Shown in pieces: positions 45,076 to 52,322 of a DNA stretch of 64,000 bases (positions within the stretch are counted from its first letter, which is position 1; each line of letters opens with the position of its first letter). The notes below the pieces were generated by a model. It ran no database searches and was not told where the DNA came from. It saw nothing but the letters and a program-made list of their open reading frames with translations. The position numbers and the translations under genes are program-made. The stretch is taken from positions 150,655 through 214,654 of the forward strand of contig NZ_FXAW01000003.1 of the NCBI RefSeq assembly GCF_900177665.1, given 5' to 3'. Source of the DNA: Marivirga sericea (GTDB taxonomy: Bacteria; Bacteroidota; Bacteroidia; Cytophagales; Cyclobacteriaceae).

Positions 45076-46665
45076 ATGGGAAAAAACGATATGGAAAAAC
45101 CTGTTTATACAAAACCAACCAATAAAGAGAAAAACGAACTGCTAGCAGAAAAGAATGCTGCCGCTCTAAAAGGTGGAGGAGAAGCAAGAATTGAAGCGCA
45201 ACATGAGAAAGGAAAACTTACTGCTAGGGAAAGGATTGATTTATTAATGGACGAAGGTTCATTTGAAGAGATCGGTAAGTTTGTGATGCACAGATGTAAA
45301 GATTTCGGCCTTGACAAGCAGCATTATCCTGGTGATGGAGTAGTGACAGGCTACGGTACTATTTCAGGTAGGTTAACCTATGTTTTCAGCCAAGATTTCA
45401 CCGTTTTTGGAGGATCCCTTTCTGAAACACACGCAGAAAAAATTGTTAAAATAATGGATATGGCGATGAAAAATGGGGCCCCTGTTATAGGCCTTAATGA
45501 TTCAGGCGGTGCCAGAATTCAAGAAGGTGTAGTTTCACTAGGTGGCTATGCTGATATATTTTACAGAAATGTTAGAGCTTCAGGAGTTGTGCCACAAATT
45601 TCAGCCATAATGGGACCTTGTGCTGGTGGTGCAGTTTATTCTCCTGCGATGACTGACTTCATTATGATGGTAGAAAATACCAGTTATATGTTCGTAACTG
45701 GACCAAACGTTGTAAAAACAGTAACACAAGAAAATGTAACTTCCGAAGAGTTAGGAGGAGCTAGCACTCACAGCACTAAAAGTGGTGTCACTCATTTCTC
45801 ATGCGCTAATGAACTAGAGTGTATCAATAATATAAAGAGGTTATTGAGTTATGTCCCACAAAACTGCGAAGATCCTGTTCCATCCGTCCCTTATGAATTA
45901 AAAGAAGATGAAAGCAGAAGCGTCTTAAATGACATAATTCCTGACAATCCCAACCAGCCTTATGACATGCGTGAGGTAATAGAAGGGACTGTGGATAATG
46001 ACAGCTTTTTTGAAGTTCATAAAAATTATGCAGAAAATATAGTAGTTGGCTTTGCCCATCTAGCAGGTAGAAGTATTGGAATTGTTGGGAACCAGCCTTC
46101 TTCATTAGCAGGGGTATTAGATAACGATGCCAGTAAAAAAGCAGCTCGTTTCGTACGTTTCTGTGATAGTTTCAATATCCCTTTACTTGTATTTGAGGAT
46201 GTACCGGGCTTCCTTCCCGGAACTGATCAAGAATGGAATGGTATTATTTCCAATGGAGCTAAGCTACTATATGCTTTTAGTGAAGCAACCGTACCAAGAG
46301 TCACGGTGATTACAAGGAAAGCTTATGGCGGGGCTTACGATGTAATGAATTCAAAACATATCGGTGCAGACATGAATTACGCTTGGCCAACTGCAGAAAT
46401 TGCTGTGATGGGAGCTAAAGGAGCTTCAGAAATTATTTTCCGTAAAGAAATAGCAGCAGCAGATGATAGAGAAGCAAAATTAGCGGAAAAGGTGGAAGAA
46501 TATACTGAGAAGTTCGCTAATCCATACAGAGCAGCACATAGAGGGTACATAGATGAAGTGATTCTACCATCAGACAGCCGATCAAAATTGATTAAAGCTT
46601 TTTCAATGTTAGAAAACAAGGTAGATAAGCTACCCAAGAAAAAACACGGGAATATTCCATTATAA
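45076..46665 (+). CDS. Acyl-CoA carboxylase carboxyltransferase (propionyl-CoA type) beta subunit
   Basis: 529 residues with the two carboxyltransferase halves: [40 protein letters not shown], the oxyanion GGARIQEGV and [17 protein letters not shown] in the N half, and [54 protein letters not shown] in the C half. This is the PccB/MmdA family, which carboxylates propionyl-CoA (or decarboxylates methylmalonyl-CoA) with biotinylated partners. No alpha subunit is adjacent. A second in-frame ATG five codons in is also possible. Confidence 0.93.
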   Translation: MGKNDMEKPVYTKPTNKEKNELLAEKNAAALKGGGEARIEAQHEKGKLTARERIDLLMDEGSFEEIGKFVMHRCKDFGLDKQHYPGDGVVTGYGTISGRLTYVFSQDFTVFGGSLSETHAEKIVKIMDMAMKNGAPVIGLNDSGGARIQEGVVSLGGYADIFYRNVRASGVVPQISAIMGPCAGGAVYSPAMTDFIMMVENTSYMFVTGPNVVKTVTQENVTSEELGGASTHSTKSGVTHFSCANELECINNIKRLLSYVPQNCEDPVPSVPYELKEDESRSVLNDIIPDNPNQPYDMREVIEGTVDNDSFFEVHKNYAENIVVGFAHLAGRSIGIVGNQPSSLAGVLDNDASKKAARFVRFCDSFNIPLLVFEDVPGFLPGTDQEWNGIISNGAKLLYAFSEATVPRVTVITRKAYGGAYDVMNSKHIGADMNYAWPTAEIAVMGAKGASEIIFRKEIAAADDREAKLAEKVEEYTEKFANPYRAAHRGYIDEVILPSDSRSKLIKAFSMLENKVDKLPKKKHGNIPL

Positions 46666-46672
46666 TGACCAT

Positions 46673-46697
46673 AGCCTCCTTTTCGGAGGCTTTTTTC
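46673..46697 (+). terminator. Intrinsic terminator after the carboxylase gene
   Basis: AGCCTCC (46673-46679) and GGAGGCT (46685-46691) form a perfect 7-bp stem with a 5-base loop, followed by a run of T (46691-46696), 8 bases after the stop. Confidence 0.9.
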
Positions 46698-46784
46698 TTA
46701 GATAAAATTTCATGAATGTAACATTGGTTACAATATCCTGAACAGCTTTTGCTCTATATTCGTTATAGATTTCAAATAAGAAGA

Positions 46785-47657
46785 ATGGAATATATTGATA
46801 TTTTTATTAGCTCATTTAAAGACTATGCTCGCTATGTAGGCAATGAAGTTTTTAATCTGCATTGGGGTAATTACTTATACTGGTTAATTGCTATATCGCT
46901 ATTCTTTTACGCGCTAGAATTAATCATGCCATGGAGAAAAGACCAGCCTAAAATCAGAAAAGATTTTTGGCTAGATGGATTCTACATGTTCTTCAATTTC
47001 TTCCTATTTTCATTAGTAGGCTTCTATGCTATTTCTAATGTTTTTGTACATATTTTCAATGATTTTTTAGCAGTATTTGGGATTGAAAATTTAGTGGCAA
47101 TTGAGATTGGCACCTGGCCTGTTTGGGCTCAGTTATTAACGCTGTTTATATTACGAGACTTTATTCATTGGAACGTACATAGATTATTGCATAGGGTTCC
47201 TGCTTTATGGGAATTTCATAAGGTACACCATTCAGTAGAACAAATGGGTTTTGCCGCGCATTTACGCTTTCATTGGATGGAAACCATAGTTTATAGAACC
47301 ATTGAATATATTCCATTAGCCATGATAGGTTTCGGAATCCAAGAGTTCTTGTTAGTTCATTTGTTTGCCTTGGCCATAGGTCATTTCAATCATTCTAACA
47401 TCAGAGTACCTTTAGGCCCTTTCAAATATATTTTTAATAACCCTCAAATGCATATTTGGCATCATGCAAAGCACATTCCATCGAAAACAGGAGTCAACTT
47501 CGGGATTTCTTTAAGTATTTGGGATTATATTTTTCGAACAAATTATATTCCTAATGATGGTAAAGATGAGAAATTAGGTTTTGACGATATGGATAAATTC
47601 CCATCAGAACTGAAAGATCAATTGCTGTATGGCTTTAAAAATAGGAAGATAAAGTAA
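46785..47657 (+). CDS. Sterol desaturase / fatty acid hydroxylase family membrane enzyme
   Basis: 290 residues from the ATG at 46785 (MEYIDIFISSFKDY); an upstream TTG is rejected. About four to five membrane helices and the histidine clusters of the di-iron family: HWNVHRLLH (128-136), HKVHH (145-149), HLRFH (159-163), then HFNH and MHIWHHAKH near the C-terminus. Such enzymes hydroxylate or desaturate lipids (carotenoids, fatty acids, hopanoid-type molecules); substrate unknown. Confidence 0.92.
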   Translation: MEYIDIFISSFKDYARYVGNEVFNLHWGNYLYWLIAISLFFYALELIMPWRKDQPKIRKDFWLDGFYMFFNFFLFSLVGFYAISNVFVHIFNDFLAVFGIENLVAIEIGTWPVWAQLLTLFILRDFIHWNVHRLLHRVPALWEFHKVHHSVEQMGFAAHLRFHWMETIVYRTIEYIPLAMIGFGIQEFLLVHLFALAIGHFNHSNIRVPLGPFKYIFNNPQMHIWHHAKHIPSKTGVNFGISLSIWDYIFRTNYIPNDGKDEKLGFDDMDKFPSELKDQLLYGFKNRKIK

Positions 47658-47756
47658 AAATAATTTAGTAATTCCTGCATTTTCTATTGCGCAAGTACGG
47701 ACATTTCCGTAACATTGCAATCCGAAAAACAATAGCCAGTCGGTTGTTTATTTTCA

Positions 47757-47830
47757 GGGCCTATAGCTCAGCTGGTTAGAGCACTTGACTCATAATCAAG
47801 TGGTCCCTGGTTCGAGTCCAGGTGGGCCCA
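47757..47830 (+). tRNA. tRNA with anticodon CAT (Met or Ile2)
   Basis: 74-base cloverleaf: acceptor GGGCCTA/TGGGCCC (47757-47763, 47823-47829), D-stem GCTC/GAGC, anticodon stem CTTGA/TCAAG with loop CTCATAA and anticodon CAT at 47791-47793, T-stem CCTGG/CCAGG with loop TTCGAGT, discriminator A47830. CCA is not encoded. The G1-C72 start rules out an initiator-type mismatch. Elongator Met or the lysidine-modified Ile2 tRNA cannot be told apart with certainty by eye; the GGGCC acceptor resembles Ile tRNAs of the phylum. Confidence 0.95.
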
Positions 47831-47884
47831 CTTAATTACCTGATTATCAGTGATTTAACTATAATGTTGGGTAGTAGTATTGAA

Positions 47885-47958
47885 AATTACTAATGACTAT
47901 TAGTAATTTACTGAGAAATAAGAAGAGCTGCGGATTAATTTCTGTAGCTCTTTTTTTT
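47885..47958 (+). terminator. Two hairpins downstream of the tRNA, the second a strong terminator
   Basis: First, a perfect 10-bp inverted repeat AATTACTAAT / ATTAGTAATT (47885-47894 and 47899-47908). Second, AAGAGCTGCGGA (47923-47934) pairing with TCTGTAGCTCTT (47941-47952) with G-T wobbles, followed by T to 47958. The second fits an intrinsic terminator for the tRNA transcript about 95 bases after the tRNA. Confidence 0.75.
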
Positions 47959-47999
47959 AACTGTCATGCTTACTTCTAATCGCCCTGCGTATTGTAAAG

Positions 48000-49106
48000 T
48001 TATAGGTTGAGCACTTCTTTTAGCATTTGATCTTTATTTTTATTTAAAAATTCCGGCCAGGCTCTATACTGAGCTAACGAGGTTGATAACACCTTTTTTT
48101 TACCTTGAGCATGAACCTTGATAGCTTTGGTATTTAATTTGATTTGATTATCAGTTATGGTGGACAAAATTATAATCTTTTCTTTCGCAACATCTCCATT
48201 TACAAAAGCGCGTTTTGTAGTCGAGTTAACAATATTTGCTTTCTGATAAGGTACACTCCTTCTTTTTAAATATTGAATATAGTCTTCAGTTACTTTATCA
48301 GAAAAAAATACAGTCTGGAAGCAATTTGTAAACTGTAACATATTTAATTGATCTATATCATTTACGTCATCAATGACTATTCTTTCCTCTTTTCTATTTC
48401 CCACCTTATAGATCGCTGAGTCATAAAGAATAAGACATAATTCGTGACTTAACGGAATAAATATTTGAAGTCCTATTTTGCCAAATCCTGATTTTCCGTG
48501 AGGCCATTTTCGCTCTTCTAAAAATTGATTATACCTAACAACCGGAAGGTCTGAGGTGATAAATCCCTTTTTTGTTTTATTTATAAGTATTTTACACTCA
48601 AGATCTAATAAATTTCTGACCAAGTAGGACACAGATAACAGTGAGGCAGAGATTGCCTCTATATTAGTGATTTCTGGTATGAGTTGCTTTGTTTCATGGT
48701 ATGGGTAAAGTTCTGCTACTTTTTCTCTTTTTTGTTTATTGGCGTCAAGTTCTTGTTGCATTGCAACTGGATTTCTCAGATGAGTTAAGGCAATAAAATG
48801 GAGTAGTGTCACATAATCTTTTGAATTCTTCTTCGGTAATAGATGATTATCTCTGATTCTTTTAATTACTAAAGCTAATTTTGATTCTAACTTCCCTAAA
48901 TGTTCTTCAATAACTCCGTCATTTCCGTAAAAAAAATTCTTGGACCCTTGTTTTTTTAGCTTAGCAGTACTGAAAGTATATCCACTCTGTGTATTATGTA
49001 TTCCGATTTGCTCTCTCCCTTTATATGCAAAGTACCGTAAATAGAACTTTGGTATGTAGTGCTGATTTTTCTTTTCTGTTGTCATTTTCAGTGATTTATT
49101 TTTCAT
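48000..49106 (-). CDS. DUF4238 domain-containing protein
   Basis: 368 residues (ATG at 49106, or MTTEKKNQHYIP at 49085). The KKNQHYIPKFYLRYFA start, SKNFFYGNDGVIEEHLGKLESKLA, and LLHFIALTHLRNP are the hallmarks of DUF4238; FITSDLPVVRYNQF in the second half is the family's SDNPV-like motif. DUF4238 proteins are sporadic in bacteria and often lie in variable islands; their activity is not established. The stop of a small upstream frame overlaps the start (ATGA). First protein-coding gene to the right of the tRNA. Confidence 0.85.
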   Translation of the reverse strand: MKNKSLKMTTEKKNQHYIPKFYLRYFAYKGREQIGIHNTQSGYTFSTAKLKKQGSKNFFYGNDGVIEEHLGKLESKLALVIKRIRDNHLLPKKNSKDYVTLLHFIALTHLRNPVAMQQELDANKQKREKVAELYPYHETKQLIPEITNIEAISASLLSVSYLVRNLLDLECKILINKTKKGFITSDLPVVRYNQFLEERKWPHGKSGFGKIGLQIFIPLSHELCLILYDSAIYKVGNRKEERIVIDDVNDIDQLNMLQFTNCFQTVFFSDKVTEDYIQYLKRRSVPYQKANIVNSTTKRAFVNGDVAKEKIIILSTITDNQIKLNTKAIKVHAQGKKKVLSTSLAQYRAWPEFLNKNKDQMLKEVLNL

Positions 49107-49183
49107 AGACCATATCCATACTTATTTAAAATTTCCCTGAATACATTCTCCTTATCATTAAATCTAGCATTTCCACAATACAT
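49103..49183 (-). CDS. 26-codon micro-ORF or gene remnant overlapping the DUF4238 start
   Basis: Minus-strand ATG at 49183 opens 26 codons (MYCGNARFNDKENVF... ending NKYGYGL) and ends with TGA at 49105-49103 overlapping the DUF4238 ATG by four bases. The frame is open for a few codons upstream of the ATG (SNLSR). The coupling and protein-like composition suggest either a leader peptide or the surviving end of a decayed gene. No homologue recognised. Confidence 0.35.
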   Translation of the reverse strand: MYCGNARFNDKENVFREILNKYGYGL

Positions 49184-49331
49184 TCTTGATAAATTGCTTA
49201 TATTATGACATCATTTTAGCACCAAAGGCTTTCAATTCTTGGATCAGCTCTTCTACTTCTAGTTTCTTCTTCTCATTAGTATGGCTTGGTAATTTAGCAG
49301 TTGTTAACCTTAATATTTTTAAATCATCTGT

Positions 49332-49598
49332 TTAGACATTAAACCAAATGGCACGGTGTCTGCCCTCATTCCCTCTTGTCCACCAGGAGTTTTTATCCTC
49401 ATACAGTCGAAACTGCATTGCCTCTAATGCTTTGATAATTTCTTCAGTATGATATTTTGCATCAGCTTCAAAATATTTTATACATACCCTATTTATTGTT
49501 TCCGTGATATAACTAATATGGGAGTAATTATTTTTGTTTAGACGTTTGGCTGGCGTTATAAACTCATTTACAAATTCCTGCAGCATTTGTTTTTCCAT
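49332..49598 (-). CDS. Small hypothetical protein, 88 aa, possibly truncated by a stop codon
   Basis: ATG at 49598 opens 88 codons (MEKQMLQEFVNEFITPAKRL... KNSWWTRGNEGRHRAIWFNV). It is predicted soluble and helical with a Trp/Arg-rich end; I do not recognise it. After its TAA (49332-49334) the same frame stays open for 42 more codons (TDDLKILRLTTAKLP...KAFGAKMMS) to a TAA at 49203-49205, and that stretch has protein-like composition. Either the gene ends at the first stop or a nonsense mutation has cut a protein of about 131 residues. Confidence 0.5.
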   Translation of the reverse strand: MEKQMLQEFVNEFITPAKRLNKNNYSHISYITETINRVCIKYFEADAKYHTEEIIKALEAMQFRLYEDKNSWWTRGNEGRHRAIWFNV

Positions 49599-49741
49599 TC
49601 TTTTTTTTTTAAAGCTTAGCTCGTAGGCTTCTGTTAATTGCTCCCTACAAGTTCTATTTCATCAATTGTGAAGTTACTTTTTTTTTAAAAATATTTCTTG
49701 TTTTCAAATGAGGAAATTGACGCCCAAGTTTCCTAACACAT

Positions 49742-49769
49742 CTGTTCATCCGAACAGTAAAGACACTGT
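49742..49769. promoter_or_regulatory. Inverted repeats upstream of the J-domain gene
   Basis: CTGTTC-ATCC-GAACAG (49742-49757) is a perfect 6-bp-arm palindrome, and ACAGT (49754-49758) pairs with ACTGT (49765-49769) in an overlapping repeat. They lie 34-61 bases before the ATG at 49803 and in the divergent gap to the 88-aa gene, a good place for an operator of a dimeric repressor. Confidence 0.4.
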
Positions 49770-49802
49770 TTTGTGACTCATATTAATTTAAATGGAAATA
49801 TT

Positions 49803-50294
49803 ATGACACAGACAGATTATTTCAAAGATTGTAATTCCCTAGATGAAGCTAGGAAAACTTATTACCGATTAGCAATGAATTTCCATCCTGACAAGGGAGG
49901 AGACGAAGAGCTGTTAAAGGAGCTCGCTAATCAATTCCATTCTTTTAGACCTAAAGAGTTCAAGTATGAGAATGAAATCAATGACTGGAGCTCTCAGACC
50001 TATTCAGGAATCATCATTGCTTTGATGGAGATTCCAGATATTACTATTGAGATTTGTGGTTCTTGGATATGGATTTCAGGTGATACTCTCAATCGAAAAG
50101 AGCAAATTAAACCAATTCAGCCTGACGATTTCTACAAGCGAGGATTCTCAGCACAGAAGAAGATGTGGTATTTCTCTCCTAGAGGCTATAAGAAGCGTTC
50201 TGCTGATGATTTTGACATAGAGTCCATTAGGAACATTTATGGCTCTGAGGCTATCCGTAGCCCGTCTCATAAGAAAATTAAGGAAGGGGTTTAA
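49803..50294 (+). CDS. Minimal J-domain protein
   Basis: 163 residues from the ATG at 49803 (MTQTDYFKDCNSLDEARKTYY); a GTG 10 codons upstream is possible. The N-terminal 45 residues form helices II and III of a J domain with the invariant HPD at 28-30 (MNFHPDKGGDEE), which activates Hsp70 ATPase. No G/F linker, zinc domain or C-terminal substrate domain of DnaJ follows; the rest contains ITIEICGSWIWISGDTL and a KKMWYFSPRGYKKRS segment seen in small mobile-element-associated J proteins. Probably a specialised co-chaperone of an accessory element. Confidence 0.8.
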   Translation: MTQTDYFKDCNSLDEARKTYYRLAMNFHPDKGGDEELLKELANQFHSFRPKEFKYENEINDWSSQTYSGIIIALMEIPDITIEICGSWIWISGDTLNRKEQIKPIQPDDFYKRGFSAQKKMWYFSPRGYKKRSADDFDIESIRNIYGSEAIRSPSHKKIKEGV

Positions 50295-50445
50295 TCCCTT
50301 TCCTTTTTTCTAAAAATTCAAGCGTCTGTGGCACATATCCTTACCAACTAAATAGAAGCAACCCCCTTATGATTAAATTAAAAAAACTCCTCGGGTAAAT
50401 TATTTATGTCACTTAAACAGAGCCCCACTCATAAAAGGTATGTTT

Positions 50446-50865
50446 TTAGCGTTTTAGCCAGTTACTTTTAATTAACGGATCTAGTTTTTCGGTTAAATCT
50501 AGTAGCAGCATTTGTGTTGCAGAACATAGGACTGAAGTAGCTCTTTTAGCAGGCTCAACACTTACTTTACCATTGTCTTGCCATTTATGCAAATAACTAT
50601 ACCTACTATCAGCCAAAGAAGCAGATTCTGTTCTAGCTTGATTATACTGCCGGAAATAATCAGAACCAGCATAACTATTATTTCGAGCTTCAGCAGAAAT
50701 TAACTCATAATAATCTCACTCTGCATGCTCTTGAGCTTCCGATTAACTAAAACTATAATGCGCATTATTCACCACCTGGCCACCAGCAGAAGTAGGAATA
50801 TACTCCTGCGCATGGAGCATCGAAAAACTAATTATAGAGAAGAAAGTATAAAACTATTTTTACAT
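50446..50865 (-). pseudogene. Secreted-protein pseudogene with four nonsense codons
   Basis: One minus-strand frame from ATG (50865-50863) to TAA (50446-50448) covers 140 codons with a signal-peptide-like start (M-stop-K-stop-FYTFFSIISFSMLHAQ) and a protein-like body (YIPTSAGGQVVNNAHYSF..., DYYELISAEARNNSYAG, RYSYLHKWQDNGKV, LLLDLTEKLDPLIK). It holds stops at codon 2 (TAA, 50860), codon 4 (TAG, 50854), codon 41 (TAA, 50743) and codon 50 (TGA, 50716). Each stop is one transition from a plausible Gln or Trp codon. No frameshift is needed. The ancestral product was probably a periplasmic or surface protein of about 139 residues, family unknown. Confidence 0.7.
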
Positions 50866-51041
50866 GTATAGTCTTAATATGGTTTAAAAGTAAATTCATA
50901 ATAATCAAACTCACTTTATTTTACAATTGCCAACTTACAAAATAAAAGTAATCGTTAAATACTTGTAAATATATAACGGTATCACTATATTGTTATCATC
51001 TTATACAAGTCAATGACTTTGTAAGGTTTTGGTTGAAATAT
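50866..51041. other. Non-coding stretch before an orphan terminator
   Basis: About 175 AT-rich bases between the pseudogene and the terminator at 51042. No reading frame of note. Because a plus-strand terminator follows without any plus-strand gene since 50294, a short non-coding RNA could be made here, but I see no recognisable RNA family or clear promoter. Confidence 0.25.
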
Positions 51042-51073
51042 AAGCGCTGGGTGGGGATCCAGCGCTTTTTTTA
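51042..51073 (+). terminator. Strong intrinsic terminator with no gene in front of it
   Basis: AAGCGCTGG (51042-51050) and CCAGCGCTT (51059-51067) form a perfect 9-bp GC-rich stem with loop GTGGGGAT, followed by TTTTTTTATTTT. It points along the plus strand; the nearest upstream plus-strand gene ends 750 bases earlier. Confidence 0.85.
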
Positions 51074-51163
51074 TTTTAACCCTTTCTAATTTTCAAATTC
51101 ATATATTCAGTATTTGATTTATACTAAAAAAAATATAGTTACAGTTTTAACTAAACCTCTAGA

Positions 51164-51907
51164 GTGATGAAAAAACTACTATTTTTAATTTTAATCTTAA
51201 ATTTTGAATCTGCTCTTTCTCAAGAAAACGTTATCGAATCCTTCTCAAACTTAGAGGAACTAAAAATTCGTGCTAATCAAGGAGGCCTTGAAAAATATAT
51301 TAAATTCGATAAGGCCAATTCAAAGGTTATTAATGAAAGACTTAATCTTGATTATAAATATTTAGAACAAGGCAATAATGCAGTGTATCCAGCCAGTACA
51401 AAGCTTATTGTAACCAAACTAAATAAGAATTCCAGTAAAAAATACTTTATCACCTGGGGCGCAATAAATGGCCCTTCAAGAGGTTTTGCAATATTTGAAG
51501 CAAAAGAACCCTATAAAATACTTGGTGTAATTTATAGTAGTAAAATCATAGTTCCTGGTAACGGTTTCATATATTCAATTGAACGTGAAGACCATAACTT
51601 CTATGTCAAAAAGAAGTACGTAACAGATAACGATTCTATATCTGAAGTCAAGCAGCCTTATTATGGAGTTAATATTGATTCTTACGCTTTGGAGGCTATT
51701 ACAATATATGAAGATGAAAGCTTAACCAAATCAATTGCAGTAATTCCGAAACAAGGAGCAATAAAAGTACTTGTTGCAAAAGAATCAAATGAATATGAGT
51801 CCAAATATTTGGTGCAATCCAGTTTTGGCCTAGTTGGATGGACAAAAATAAAAGCTGCTCAGTATAGATCTATGTCCGTTGAAGGTATTTATTATTATGG
51901 TGATTAA
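51164..51907 (+). CDS. Secreted protein of unknown function with a possible SH3-like C-terminus
   Basis: 247 residues with a signal peptide (MKKLLFLILILNFESALSQ; the ATG at 51164 or the next codon). The last 70 residues (ALEAITIYEDESLTKSIAVIPKQGAIKVLVAKES... FGLVGWTKI) look like a bacterial SH3-type module, with an initial strand, a spacing to GxxGWxxI and a final WTKI. The central part has SRGFAIFEAKEPYKILGV. I do not recognise a family. Flanked by the terminator at 51042 and by decayed DNA to the right. Confidence 0.7.
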   Translation: MMKKLLFLILILNFESALSQENVIESFSNLEELKIRANQGGLEKYIKFDKANSKVINERLNLDYKYLEQGNNAVYPASTKLIVTKLNKNSSKKYFITWGAINGPSRGFAIFEAKEPYKILGVIYSSKIIVPGNGFIYSIEREDHNFYVKKKYVTDNDSISEVKQPYYGVNIDSYALEAITIYEDESLTKSIAVIPKQGAIKVLVAKESNEYESKYLVQSSFGLVGWTKIKAAQYRSMSVEGIYYYGD

Positions 51908-52152
51908 TTTTTATTAACTACTAATCCTGGAATTCCTTCTGTCCTCACTAAAAAGTATTAGGCATAGCTGAATATTACGAGTTTCTAGAAGAATTATGTG
52001 ATTTAAAAATTTAATCGATTTTCACCCGAAAATATATCCCCTAAACAATTTGAAAAATCGAAGGGCAAAGAGTATTTAGGTATATGTTAAAATTAGATAC
52101 TTTAATCCACAGAATTTTGCTTTAAGTCTTACCGGTATCTTGAATACTTATT
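51908..52152. other. Degraded-looking spacer with short frame remnants
   Basis: No intact gene. Two short plus-strand frames look protein-like: IAEYYEFLEELCDLKI ending in TAA near 52010, then NRFSPENISPKQFEKSK in a different frame ending near 52090. They could be pieces of one decayed gene but I cannot name it. Confidence 0.3.
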
Positions 52153-52322
52153 TTATAAATACTCAGATGGGCTTTTACCCGTATAGCTATTAAAAATCAG
52201 TGTAAAGTAAGAGGCATTTATATAACCTATTGATTCTTCCATAGCGTCAATTATACTGTTCTTCAAAATTGCTATTTTATCTAGGCTTTTGACCAATATA
52301 CTGATTCTTAATGCAATTAAAT
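52153..52322 (-). pseudogene. Fragment of an AraC-type DNA-binding domain
   Basis: A minus-strand frame ending with TAA at 52153-52155 encodes AMEESIGYINASYFTLIFNSYTGKSPSEYL, a match to the last helix-turn-helix of AraC regulators (consensus GYxxxSYFxxxFKxxTGxSPSEY). The preceding residues lack a normal first HTH and there is no independent start, so this is a 3' remnant. It directly follows, in another frame, the intact TPR-AraC gene, whose own C-terminus is different. Confidence 0.55.

Noticed and set aside
47757-47830. tRNA as a proven attachment site
   Set aside because: I found no second copy of the tRNA 3' end to the right and no integrase, so this stays a hypothesis only.
51908-52152. 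IS-element remnant
   Set aside because: Short protein-like frames are present but they do not match a transposase motif that I can name, and no terminal repeats are seen.
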